DNA of 64,000 bases from Lamellibrachia columna (lineage: Eukaryota > Annelida > Polychaeta > Sabellida > Siboglinidae), in contig OY759265.1 of assembly GCA_963662155.1 (NCBI GenBank), forward strand, positions 38,858,048 through 38,922,047, written 5' to 3'. Both the position numbers and the translations under genes were made by a program. Shown here in pieces: positions 51,540 to 64,000 of the stretch (position 1 is the first letter of the stretch; the number at the start of each line of letters is the position of its first letter). The notes beneath the pieces were generated by a model. That model made no database searches, was not told the DNA's origin, and was given only the letters and a program-made list of their open reading frames with translations.

Positions 51540-52575
51540 GTAAATATTATAATATACATACACACACATCATGTTTTTATAAACACCAAAACAAATTATG
51601 GTGCGTATAATATAATAGTATTCATATTGAATATCTTGGTACTCAATACAAGCTGAAGCTGTCCACTCCGCCACATCATGTGTCGTGACGGATTGGACTG
51701 TGACTGAGTGGACAATCTCCATTTTTTTTTTTTGCCTTTCACCTACGCAACATTAGCGCCCAGAAACATTGCACATTATTCCAAAATTTGACATTATAAA
51801 GTAAAACATAAGGTAGCGTGCTATATTACTCACATGCTTTGATTGAATCGTGTGACAGAGTGGACATGTTTAGCTTTTTCCTTTTATTTATTAACTGCAA
51901 AAAGTTAGATTTTACATACGACAAATTCTGCACGCCGTTCTTCTCAGAACAATTTCCCGCCAGTATTGTGTGCTGCCATCTGTCGTGCTTATTTCAATTA
52001 TAACAGGCGGCATTCAGTTTTTACATGACACGACTGCACGACAGAATATGACAGATGGGAATAGACGATAGAGCTACCCTGACAGTGTTAGAAATTAGGG
52101 AGGGGGGTCTGTAGGGGTCCGGGACTCCCCATGAGGCACGAGGGACCTCCCATATGAAAGAAAAATGTATGCTTGGGGGTCCTACATTTTATCGTTTTAC
52201 CAATGTAATTACCCTTCCTCTGTTGCTCCTGTTGCTGCGTGTGAAGCTACTCTGGTTCGTCTGTGCTAGAACTCGACGGTTTTCGCAGAACTCGGTCGAT
52301 CTCGCATCAAGAACTCGACGGTTTTCGCTTAACTCGACATCATTATGTTGGTAGTTTCGCTGATTCATTTAGCTCACTCTATTGTCTTTAAATTAATCTC
52401 TGTTAAAACATCTTAAATCATTCAACTCATATCATTGTGTGTGTGTTTTGTGGTTAAGGGCGCCACCTGTTGGATGTCTGCAGTAATGCCACCAATGAGT
52501 GTCTAGTTGAGGCACATTTTACTTCTCAGAATTACAGAGCGCTGTGTCTGCAAGCGCATTACTCCAGTAACAATG
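51540..52575. other. Gene-free stretch
   Basis: No gene or family recognised. A direct repeat of AGAACTCGACGGTTTTCGC occurs near 52268 and 52310. A G-rich run lies near 52100-52150. Confidence 0.4.
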
Positions 52576-52584
52576 GCTTAGACC

Positions 52585-52730
52585 ACAATTTAGTCATTTA
52601 GCAGACGCTCGTATCCAGAGCGACTTACAACAAGTGCATTCAACCTAAGTTGGTAAAATAACTACAGGTGGCTATGGTAGCAAGCAAGTCTTTTCACAAA
52701 AATAGGCGCTAATAGCCATTACAGTGCATG
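52585..52730 (-). mobile_element. SINE fragment with V/Nin-type conserved domain
   Basis: Contains CATTTAGCAGACGCTCGTAT followed by CCAGAGCGACTTACA, a core segment shared by widespread SINEs of fishes and other animals (V-SINE/Nin-DC type). The tRNA-like head was not found, so this is a fragment. Orientation is tentative. Confidence 0.55.
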
Positions 52731-52734
52731 AAAA

Positions 52735-53815
52735 GAAGATTTGTTTCGAAGGGGGGTGGGTGGGATAGTTTTAGGGGACTCCCCAAGAGTCAGTGGTCAT
52801 TTCGAACACTGTACCATGAGGTAGTGATAGAGGGTATTACGAGGAAAGCGAGTGTGTTTTTGTGGGACTCAATAATTAGACAAACTGACAAAGCTCTAAA
52901 TAATGGTGACGACGTAGTAGTTGGTTTCCCAAGGACAACAATCGAGGATATCAAGGAAAGGGTGGAGAAAATCCTGGGTCCTAGCAAGGGATGGTCAATT
53001 ATAGTGTACACAGGCACTACTAGTGCAGAGAGGGAGGACACAACTGCCATAGTTGAAACATACAGGTAATTATTCAGAACACCAATACAGGCACGGGTTG
53101 AGCAGATAATTATATCACGGATTTTACCAGTAATTGGTAACATCGGTCAATGTCGAAATTGCAAGAGGATGGCGATTAACACGCTTGTTCAGCAGCTATG
53201 GTGAACAGTTGGATTCGTGTGGCTGACATGTTCATGTGGGAAGGGCTTAACCTATTGGGAAGGGTGGAGCAGTGTTTGCGGATGAACTCTTATGAATATT
53301 CGACAGTGGCATGGGTTGCATCAAAACAATTTTTGGTAGCAAACATTCTTTAAACTAGGTGCGGAGGTTGTTAGTTAGCCTCAAACAGAACAAAAGGCCA
53401 CAAATCAGCACTAAAATGTCCGGAAAACATTTCGGAAGCTGATTTTAAATAAGCGTGTCTAAGAGCAAGAAGCATAGTAAATAAGAAAGATGAATTAAAT
53501 ATTGTGGTAGAAGATATTGACCCTCACATAATAGGTATAACTGAACCATGGGCCAACAAAGACAGAATATATATTAATTGGGACTGACATGATACGTAGT
53601 GTTTATGAGAGATTGAATGAATAGAAAGAAAGGGATGGGGTATTTTGATGTATTACATAATCTTTTCAGGCTTACGAAAAAAATAGAAAAGGGAGCAGAT
53701 TGCGATGAAGCTGTTTGGTGCAATATAGTTATAGCAAACATTAACTACTGGATAACCTTACCGAAGTCCAAATATAAACGAAGAATATAACACACCAAAA
53801 CAAAACGCTATTTTG
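52735..53815 (+). mobile_element. Old CR1-like LINE relic (ORF1 and start of ORF2)
   Basis: ORF1 is recognisable (ASVFLWDSIIRQTDKALNNG, matching VCVGDSIVRKTDRVLNKG) but has many stops. It ends with TTTAAAC directly before TAG at about 53350-53359. ORF2 traces follow (NIVVEDIDPHIIGITEPWAN) and fade by about 53815. Confidence 0.85.
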
Positions 53816-54850
53816 TTAGCCAAGACATGGGCATAGTTAGGCATAAATTCATGTGGAAGAACACATCCTTTTTTGTAACCATTTGTAATCTGGTGCATTT
53901 TGAAGTCAAAATAAAACTGCGTCCAACGTCTTGTCCTTGCGTAAGTTCTAATCCCGATAAACGCTCAGTTGTCACCTTGGCACCATCGCATGGCACTAAA
54001 TGGCCGCTCTGCTGTTGCAGTCGAAATAAACTTCACGATCAGTATCACGACTGTTGTGTACATGTTAGTGTATAGGACAAGATTAATTTCGTGTATCGAG
54101 CCATCGTGTGTATTCGGTCTCTCAGCGACATTCACCATCTCCCACCTTGCCTTCCATGTTGTAGTTGACATAGATGTCATATTGTCTTCGAACACTTCGT
54201 ACAGCTGGACAAGCTGTCGTGGTGTGAGGTACTGGGCCACGTAGTGATGCTGAGCTACTACTAATCGCATGTCCGTTTTCTGCAGTAAGTGATCCTCGAA
54301 TGGCAGATATATTGCCCTCATCCAATACTGGCTGATCAGTTATATCAGCCGGCACGTTTTCACAGGCGGTGCCTATGGCTACCATCATTTCGCGGCCTGC
54401 TCACCTCAATCTCAAATCTTCCCGCTAGCTCTACAACTCTGTCAAAGAATGCATTCCATTCTTTTGGTCGGCGCTTTCCTTCAGCAGCTGGGCGTTTGTA
54501 GTAGTTGCCTCTTTCGCAGAGGTTACACTGTTTGGACTCGATGAATGTGGTCAGAGGAAGCTGACTTTGGAGGACATGCACAACGGTCAGTATTAGTGGT
54601 ATGATGAAGTCAATATGTTTGATGGACAACAAGTAGTGTCTGACTTTGCCGTCCTCGTCTTCTTCCAAATATCACAGGGCAGTGACTACAGCAGTGAATG
54701 CAGAGTTGACTGTTTACAGAGCATTCGCACGATTGGACCATTTTGTCTCCCAGAGCGATTGTAGATTGCATCCTCGTCTAACTCGGCACGCAAACTTTCG
54801 GCTAAGTAGTTGAAGGAGCAGGCGGTCTGATGGATTGTGTCCATTATACT
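53815..54850 (-). pseudogene. hAT transposase relic, ZMYM1-like type
   Basis: Minus-strand pieces in order are ETKWSNRANAL (about 54745), EEDEDGKVRHYLLSI, AFFDRVVELAGRFEIEVSRP, HHYVAQYLTPRQLVQLYEVF and FISTATAERPFSAMRW, ending at RLSGLELT (53950). These are landmarks of the C-terminal half of hAT transposases, including the dimerisation region. Frame changes and stops separate them. Terminal inverted repeats were not found. Confidence 0.8.
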
Positions 54851-55137
54851 TCTAACTAGTGGAACTTCATAGTCAAGTTAGTATCGTATATTTTCCAGTG
54901 AGTGTAGAATGCGCTGGGAAGGCCCTATTAAATTATTGCGTGCACTGCACGATGGATGTCAGCCATAACAGGGATGGGCCATTCAATTTCTGGGGGCGCG
55001 TTATTTTTCATATTATGACATGGATTTTGGAAATAATATACTAGTATATTATCACTATATTTTACTGAAGTAATCAATATTATGCAGTTTAATCCGTTGC
55101 TACCACTCTGACTTAGAAGCTGTCGTTTGTCACCGGA

Positions 55138-55158
55138 GCCTGATTTCACACAAACTAA

Positions 55159-55214
<56 letters not shown>

Positions 55215-55235
55215 AATAAATTTATATATATATAT

Positions 55236-55310
<75 letters not shown>

Positions 55311-55325
55311 AATAAATTTATATAT

Positions 55326-55401
<76 letters not shown>

Positions 55402-55449
55402 CAATTCAATATATATGTATATATATACATTAGTTTGTGTGAAATCAGG

Positions 55450-55450
<1 letters not shown>
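55138..55450. repeat. Large palindrome around (TG)n(AT)n satellite
   Basis: A 24-bp sequence at 55138-55161 (starting GCCTGATTTCACACAAACTA) recurs as its exact reverse complement at 55427-55450. Between them lie AT runs interrupted symmetrically by TTTATATATAAATAAATTTA. A further AT run follows to 55492. Confidence 0.85.
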
Positions 55451-55495
<45 letters not shown>

Positions 55496-55599
55496 TATAA
55501 AAACAAAAATAAATCATACATATGTTTAATGTGTATAATTAGTACATATCAATTATAATTTATTATGTTAAATTAGTATAATTAAAAACATTTAACATT

Positions 55600-57225
<1,626 letters not shown>

Positions 57226-57239
57226 TGTTGATATGTTCT

Positions 57240-57445
57240 CAAGTCTCAAGTAGTTATACTCCAAACAGCCCAATCTTGAGCTAACGCAGGAGTTTGGACC
57301 AACGGCTTTTAGTGTCTCTTCCGAAAGACACGGGCAAAGTGGGGTGAACGAAATTGCCCAAGCTTCGAAACGGCGGAGGTGGAATCGAACCACCGTCCTC
57401 TCGATCGACAGGCGGGTGCTCTAACCATTAGACCACCGCTCCCAC
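57240..57445 (-). mobile_element. tRNA-derived SINE
   Basis: On the minus strand a tRNA-like head (57371-57445) has an A box (GTGGTCTAATGGTTAGAGCA) and a B box (GGTTCGATTCC). A body with GTCTTTCGGAAGAGACACTA follows. The acceptor stem does not pair well, so this is a SINE head, not a tRNA gene. It abuts the LINE at 57225. Confidence 0.8.
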
Positions 57446-57755
57446 TAATGTTATCATATCCAGCACATTTTTATTTTATTTTTTGGGTGATATTAATTAT
57501 TTATGCACAGGTAGTTTCTTCCTTGACAATACTATTTAGCAATTGATTCAGCAAGTACTCTTTATAATTATTTGTACAATTTATTTTGTTTGCTAACTTT
57601 GGGTCTATATTTGAAAAGTGTTTGTTAAATGCATTGACTATTTTGGTTATTGCTTATTTGGTTAAACATCACAAACAAATCAAATAGTATGACTGTTTTT
57701 TTTTGTACGGGTCTTAAATTGAGATGCATCAAAATATTAGGTTAATTAATTTTAC

Positions 57756-57815
57756 CTTTTCGTTCGCGTATGAGTATCTGCGGAACGACGTAACCCTGCT
57801 TATCAACGGTGACGT
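57756..57815 (-). CDS. Isolated Tyr-tail exon, copy D
   Basis: 60 nt, phase 1-1, acceptor attgcag and donor gtaaaa. It encodes DVTVDKQGYVVPQILIRERK, with a Y-V-V-P motif. It is the same exon as 40218-40277 and 63030-63089. No terminal exon was seen downstream on the minus strand. A LINE lies directly upstream (57830). Confidence 0.55.
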
Positions 57816-57829
57816 CTGCAATACAAACA

Positions 57830-59060
57830 ATTGACTTATCGAGACTCCAAGATTTTAAATCTATGTGTAACCCACCCTCCTGAGATATATATTCACGCTG
57901 CTAGCAGTTACACAATATGTAGATAATGTGTTCCATTAATTGATTTTCCTCTGTAAGAACGAGTACTTCCTGATATCCCGCCTACACTGATCCTTGACTA
58001 ATGTTACCTCGAATACTCTAGTTCTATCATCTTTTTTGAGTGAGACAAAAATATTTCTATAAATATTTTCATTTCCTATTCAATATCCTAAAAAACTTCA
58101 ATTTGATCTCCTCTTAACCGCCTTGTCTCTCAGGTTGTTAAACCACATCCTTTCAGTCGTTCTTCATAAGTTAGGTCTCCCAGTTCTGCAATAATTTTAA
58201 TTGCTCCCCTCTGCATTCTTTCAAGCCATCTATATCCTTCTTATGATATGATCTCCAAGCTTGTATACCGTACTCTAAATGAAGCCTAATTATTGCTTTA
58301 TACAGAGGCATAATTACCTTTTTTCTTGTATGTTATAATTCTCCTAATCAACCCAATAATTTCATTACCCTTTGAAGCTGCAATACCACACTGCTATGAA
58401 ACTATCATATCAGCACTTATTGTAACTCCTAAGTCCTTTTCAACAGTATCTAGAACACTATCTCCCAGTTTAAAGTTCGCGTGTCCTGTATGTAGGCATT
58501 TACGTTTCCCAAAATTTAATAATATCTGCCATTTTCAGATCATTTAACTAATTTGTCTAGATCGTTTTATAAATGTTGTTTGTCACCATCATTGTTAACC
58601 TTTCTAAACGCTTTTGTCTGATCCGCAAATGTCAGTACATTGCTTGTTATATTATCGTCATTGATATATATTAAGAATAATAAAGGTCCTAATACTGATC
58701 CTTGTGGTACCACACTCAAAACTGATTTCCAGTTTGAAACCTCCCCATCTACCACAGCACGCTGTCTTCTGTCAGTCAGCCATTGTTCTATCCAGTCGAT
58801 TATGCCGTCCCCGATAATATGCTCTTTTAGTCTAAGTAGTAATCTTTGATGCAGCACTTTGTCAAAAGCTTTCTGAAAATCTAGGTAGATAATATCTATT
58901 GGTGATCCCTCGTCTATCCACTTAGTGATTTCTTTCATTGGTCTGTAATTAACTTATTTCTCGAACCCTTTTAAATTAATGGTATGATTTAATGGTATGG
59001 TGTTTGCTTCTTTCCATTCAGAAGGAACCACTCCCTCTTTTAATGATAAGTTGAAAACTC
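57830..59060 (-). mobile_element. CR1-like LINE, 5'-truncated, old
   Basis: The minus-strand RT core survives (YLDFQKAFDKVLHQRLLLRL, then GSVLGPLLFLIYIN and TFADQTK, at 58567-58938). The catalytic FADDT reads FADQT and short deletions surround it. The 3' part to about 57870 is full of frameshifts. It belongs to the same group as the 6107 element but is more diverged. Confidence 0.9.
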
Positions 59061-59064
59061 TAAA

Positions 59065-59690
59065 TATAATGCGAACTTCGTATAATGTCCAATGCGCTCC
59101 ACAGAGCAAGAAAGCCTAATTATTAACGATACATGTGCAAACAAAAGTATTTTACATAATATTGCTAAAAGTTATAATAAAATAATGTAAGATATAACAC
59201 GAATTTGTTGTTAAAGTAGATACATTTATTTAAAATGAATATTTATAACACCTTACTAATGATAATATGGCCCTTATATAAATTAAGCATGATCATGGTA
59301 CGATACATACGATAGTGTGCGAAAAGTCAATAGAATATAGCATTAATATATGCTATATAATAATAAATGTATCAACGGATACATAAAATAAATGTTTAGT
59401 AACGTACGGAGTGCATCGATTAATAAATATAATATACCGGGACACGACCGCCCGTATACGGGGCACAACCGCATATCTATTTACGGATGTGCCCCAAAGC
59501 AGGGTTGATAGAAAAACACAGTAGATACTACCTATTTTAAAATAAAACATACTAAATGTTAAGATAGTTATTGTGTACAGCACACTATAGCTAAGTATGA
59601 AAATAACAACAGAATACGACAAAAGCACACTTTCGTCATAACTTTCATATTACAGGTCATATGGCGTCTCACGGAATGTGTGTCTTTCCT
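59065..59690. other. Gene-free AT-rich stretch
   Basis: Nothing recognised apart from a short direct repeat near 59437-59475 (GGGACACGACCGC and GGGGCACAACCGC). Confidence 0.4.
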
Positions 59691-59721
59691 AAGTACTAAT
59701 TATTGAGTGCTGACTTACCGC

Positions 59722-59860
59722 AACAACAGTATGCGGTTATGCCCGGCTTTCCCCTACGTTCGATACACTGTCGACACTACTGCTCCTACCGAGTTGTAGC
59801 GTCGATCCAACGTGAACTTTCACCTGATCTGCTTCGCTTACTCACTTACCCGTGTAGGTT
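59722..59860 (-). promoter_or_regulatory. Possible 5' leader of a minus-strand RPTP-like gene
   Basis: On the minus strand, AGATCAGGTGAAAGTTCACG and the TTGGATCGACG that follows match the sequence before the RPTP start (17600-17630, AGGTCAGGTGAGAGTTCGCG and then TTGGGTCGACG). A good donor (GCG|gtaagtc) lies at 59721. I read it as a duplicated first-exon or promoter region. No signal peptide was found with it. Confidence 0.35.
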
Positions 59861-62771
59861 CACGGCGCACACGGTTTTACCAAAAACGTCGGTTTGTGAT
59901 ACCGGTTAGTCAAGTAACGCACCTACTCATCGGAACATACGATAGAGCACGCGAACAACGGCGGCAGTAGTCGTGAGTGCACTCAGTGATAATGGAAGGT
60001 CACAATAATAGAGGGCACGAAGTAGGTTTGTTGAAATGAAAATGTTAATCTTATATATTATAGGTGCATTTTTCACAGGAGATGACGAAAAGAATGAATA
60101 TAGTTACTTACTGACCTTGCTGAAATTATAGCAGTATGAATTTATACACACTTGTATTAAAAACATACATTATTTAGTTGTTGTGATGTTCTTTGTATCA
60201 ATGTTTTCTACATTATATTATCGGCTACACATTTTATATTCATAACGCTTTGATTTCTAAAATATTGTTATATACACTATGATCATTGCCTAGTATTTTT
60301 CATCTAGCATAATATATGTACTAGACATCTCGCAGCATGTAAAAACTCATATCGAGACAGTTATTACACTTTTATTTAACAAAGACAAATGTCATGTGGT
60401 ATTTAGTTCATTGCGTATTATTAACGAATATAGTGATTATTTTAGCATACACAATATTGGTGTTAATCTAACTGGTCTGCACTGTTTAGTGAAAAAGTAC
60501 GTATGTGCGAACGGATAGTTTGTTCGTTCGAATTAATTTGGATCAGCTCTTTGTAAACACAGCGTATTGTCAGCAGTGATAATCGGAGTTTGTTCTTGTA
60601 CTCGCGATAAACGGTGTCTGCTCATACTTACTCGAGTTGTTTGAATTTGAAATATGTGTCCAAGCGGTACATAATCCCGTATGTTTGGTTAATATTGACA
60701 TATTATTTCAACCATGTCCCGACAAAAATCATCTTGTAGCGAGAATGAACATATCAACATCGATTCCACATCGATCAACAAAAATAAAAATAGTATAGAC
60801 ACCGAAATAATGATCATGGTTTGAATTAGAGATCCACCAATTAAAACATAATTTTGAAACCAAAGTCATACGATATTTTCCTGGATTAAATATCTAAAAT
60901 TCTATCATGAGAGTTTCATGACCAAATCTGTATACCATGTCCATATTTCTAAATACCGTCCTTTTGCGGACAAAGTCGCCTTATCGGAATAAGAACTAAA
61001 ACAATGCACCACCCCATTGTGTTGTTTGAAGTTTATTGTCTTAACAACAAAATGAGTAGTTATCATCCATGATTCTCTATGCCGTAATAATCAGGCAGGG
61101 AAAGTTACTCATGTTGACAATAAAGGTTACCATACATTGCTTTCTTATCTTTCCTTTATTCAGCTAACTGCCGTTCCTCATTCTTAAGACATGTGGCTGG
61201 TAGTTCTACAATCATAATGTATATTGCAGTGCCCACATCAATATATTAAGCAATAAATGTCCATGTTATCACCTGTTGCCACAATACCATACACGCACAA
61301 TAGATGTGGAATCAATCATGGATGATACTACAGTGAAGCTGTCTGGTTTTTTGATAGGACCTTTTTTGCAAATCATCATGTACAGCAACTGTACAACCAT
61401 CGGATTGTGATTACAGAAATAATTACAGAAACGAAGTCAAATTCCGCAATGTTGTGATGTTATCATAATTTATTCTTACATGCTTTATAGTGCCTTAAAA
61501 CTTAATTAATTTGAAATAGTATTTCCAATTCAGAATACTCTTCTTCAGTGGTACGTTATCAACTAATGATATTCATAGGCAGAAGGTACATCTAGCCTGA
61601 ACGTATGTTGTAAGGACATATGGATACACCTTAAACAAATGACACTATTTATATACATTATACAAACTACCCATTACACGCATACGTTTTCTCATAGTCA
61701 CATGATTTTGTTTAAAAGCTTAATGTTGTTACATGCTAACAGTAAAAACCGTATTGCCAATATGCCGTCCAATCATGATACTAGATATTGTAACTTGTAA
61801 AAAAACCAAGTCTTCGTATCCTATGGTAACGTAAACGTGGGATAACATATTTTAGAAATTGGTGTAGGCACACAATGCTGGTTATTTACATTTGAACATA
61901 TAACAAAACTTACGGCAAATAATGATCAATGATTTACCAATCCACAAATATATGTTTTATATCTAGTTCGGTTGATTAAACACATATAAGAACGTTTTCA
62001 CATTTTGTTGGTTTATCCACAATTTGCAGATATTTTCACCATGATCACTATATAGACCTAGAAAATAAATGTAACAATTATACATATAGGTGTTACTGTT
62101 AGACATGCTACAATATACAGTTAACATTAGATTCTTCTTCATATAAGCTATCATATATGAGCTAACTAGACTGGAGAACACCAGATACTTGTAAATATTA
62201 GAAGAACATTTAGTATACGTTAATCGTTAGTAATAATTTCGTTAAGGACACTATCAGGCGCAAATACGTTCATAGCTACTACTCAGCGTTTGGTAAGTAC
62301 ATTTTCAATAGCGAATAATGTGCGAGGTTTACAGTACAATGCTTAAATCAGTTTGAGTTTGCGTGTTTTAAACGCGTGCGTGCTTGCTTGCATGTATAAT
62401 CAACCAATTGAAATAGTGAACAAATGCATCAACTATGTCCATTAATTAATTTGATATTACCTTAAAACCAGCGTACAATACGTTGTTACACGCGGTGTAC
62501 ACTTCAGCTGGCCTTACTGTGAAACAGACCACGGAGTAATCACATACAGGCATTTACCGAAGATACATTTCAACTAAGTAGTTTTCACAGTGTTGGGTAC
62601 CCTCTATGATGCAAAGTTACATACGGAATGTTACATATTTTGCAAGAAATCTTGCATTTCTCGGTTGACATTCGAACTCGTTAAAGCTTAAGAACATGTT
62701 CAAGCTGTTTCATATCTAAGTAAGTATTTGCTCTATACGGTCAAGCTTTCTTGGTCAGTCCAATCGTTGTT

Positions 62772-62869
62772 CTAAGCGGTAGGGTTTATCATTTCATACA
62801 CGTTGGCAGGTTCCTGCTGACTAGACGCTGTCACTGGATGAATGTAGCCACCTTCATTGTTGATGGCGT
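62772..62869 (-). CDS. Terminal Tyr-tail exon, copy C (intact)
   Basis: 98 nt with the acceptor TTTTTCAG, entering in phase 1, encoding AINNEGGYIHPVTASSQQ, then EPANVYEMINPTA and a stop. Motifs are Y-I-H-P and Y-E-M-I. It follows the 60-nt exon at 63030-63089 in matching phase, so the two join to an open tail. Upstream exons of this gene would lie beyond the window end. Confidence 0.6.
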
Positions 62870-63029
62870 CTGAAAAACAAAATAGGGAACATTTGGTTGA
62901 CCTACATTAGCTATATTTTCCATTCTACGATTTATGTGATCCTAATTTCTTAGCGCATGCGTTGTAGTAAATGCACACAACGAATGTATGATACTACCTA
63001 TGTTAACACTACATCACACAAATCATTAC

Positions 63030-63089
63030 CTTCTTGTTGGCGTGACAGTCTCGGGAGAACGACGTAACCCTGCTCTTCAATTGAGACGT
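63030..63089 (-). CDS. Penultimate Tyr-tail exon, copy C
   Basis: 60 nt, phase 1-1, acceptor gttgcag and donor gtaatg. It encodes DVSIEEQGYVVLPRLSRQQE. It joins in frame to 62772-62869 through a GAC codon for Asp. Conserved positions across copies are D-V, Q-G-Y and P-R-L-S-R-Q. Confidence 0.6.
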
Positions 63090-63446
63090 CTGCAACACAA
63101 GCGAACAACAGTCTGGTCAACCTATCTGGGGAATGGAAGAAACGGCTTGAGTGTGGTGTCAATATGTATTACAAACTTTCTCTTTTCAAGAGCAAACGCC
63201 GAAAGATATTATGGTAACACCCAAGTTTCGGTCGTGGAATTAATATCACCATCACCAAGAAACATTCTTCACTGTTTGTACACTCGTACATAATACATCA
63301 GCTATTGCTATAAGGACGTCTACCTCGTCAATTGTATGACCAACCTATTACGGGGGCCATGGACAGTTGTAACAGAAACAGCATATTCAGGATTGAACTG
63401 ACCGACTTTAAATACTATACTGTAGTAAACATAATTTATGTAAGGA

Positions 63447-63448
<2 letters not shown>

Positions 63449-63517
<69 letters not shown>
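63449..63517. repeat. (AT)n microsatellite
   Basis: About 34 AT units. Confidence 0.95.
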
Positions 63518-63518
<1 letters not shown>

Positions 63519-63599
63519 TTTACTACCAAACGTGTATATAATATATAACATACTTACTAATACTAAGCAATTGTACAGGGGTATGCAAATACATAATAT

Positions 63600-63642
63600 G
63601 TATACTGAAGACATTTCATATTATGAAATGTCTTCAGTATAC
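63600..63642. repeat. Perfect 43-nt palindrome
   Basis: Arms of 21 nt (starting GTATACTGAAGACATTTCAT) around a single central base. Partly matching outer sequence on each side (GCAATT and AGGGGTAT) extends the fold to about 63567-63672, suggesting a MITE-like foldback. No transposase is present. Confidence 0.85.
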
Positions 63643-63854
63643 CCCTTTTTCTGGCATTGTAAATAATTGCATACAAAATGTATTTTCTGTATTTTATATT
63701 TTGGTAATAAAACATTATTATCATTGGTATTACTAACGTACATACACAAATTATTAAACTCTCCTTCCTTGTCTTCGGTTCATCTAGAGCGTGTTGCTTA
63801 GGATGGTACAGTTGATGAAACTTGTTATATTGTTACATTTACTCTTATCAATCA

Positions 63855-64000
<146 letters not shown>

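Larger units (their letters stand above)
60440..63130. repeat. Segmental duplication unit, copy C
   Basis: Collinear with 37930-40300: an RPTP 3' flank-like part (60440-60720), an intergenic part (about 61430-62700, weaker), then the two Tyr-tail exons on the minus strand. About 60720-61400 has no clear match and holds no recognisable gene. No phosphatase exon precedes this copy. Confidence 0.6.

Noticed and set aside
52728..53143. Host gene with a hydrolase domain
   Set aside because: It is LINE ORF1, recognisable from the 45.5-kb copy, with stops further on.
57371..57445. tRNA gene
   Set aside because: A and B boxes are present but the acceptor stem does not pair and a SINE body follows.

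Overview
The window looks like AT-rich, repeat-dense nuclear DNA of a marine invertebrate, most probably a mollusc (a bivalve is my best guess). The evidence is GT-AG introns, long dinucleotide satellites, several non-LTR retrotransposon families, and a receptor tyrosine phosphatase whose ectodomain carries a fucolectin/tachylectin-type (FTP) domain with EGF-like and FN3 modules. I cannot name the species.

The central gene is a receptor-type protein tyrosine phosphatase (RPTP) on the + strand, 17726-37493. I could join 27 exons whose splice phases all agree, giving one open frame of 1211 codons: signal peptide, EGF-like, FTP domain, two EGF-like segments, two FN3 domains, a poly-Thr stalk, a transmembrane helix, a catalytically complete D1 phosphatase domain and a degenerate D2. 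Its introns hold a CR1-like LINE, an RTE-like LINE fragment, minisatellites and microsatellites.

Around it lie minus-strand relatives. Head-to-head with it (16.0-5.4 kb) is a decayed gene with related EGF/FN3/transmembrane exons, broken by a hAT transposon, LINEs and a Gypsy element. Tail-to-tail with it (39.9-40.3 kb) are two exons of a short tyrosine-rich cytoplasmic tail with no phosphatase domain. A duplicated unit holding the same two exons recurs at 62.8-63.1 kb, a deleted copy lies at 5.4-5.5 kb, and a lone exon lies at 57.8 kb. Two D2 exons of the RPTP recur in inverted orientation at 50.1-51.3 kb. The locus therefore looks like a rearranged cluster of receptors that share an ectodomain type but end in either phosphatase domains or a short Tyr-motif tail.

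The rest is mostly mobile DNA: a Ty3/Gypsy element (0.67-4.84 kb), at least seven copies or fragments of CR1-like LINEs, two hAT relics, another LINE family at 55.6-57.2 kb, and SINE pieces at 52.6 and 57.3 kb. The best-preserved CR1-like element (6.1-9.5 kb) has an intact 3'-terminal ORF2 with no upstream ATG. It is preceded by the slippery heptamer TTTAAAC directly before the ORF1 stop, in the phase needed for -1 frameshifting into ORF2. All three ORF1 ends in the window keep this arrangement.

All exon boundaries are read by eye from splice consensus, phase and family motifs, without transcript support.
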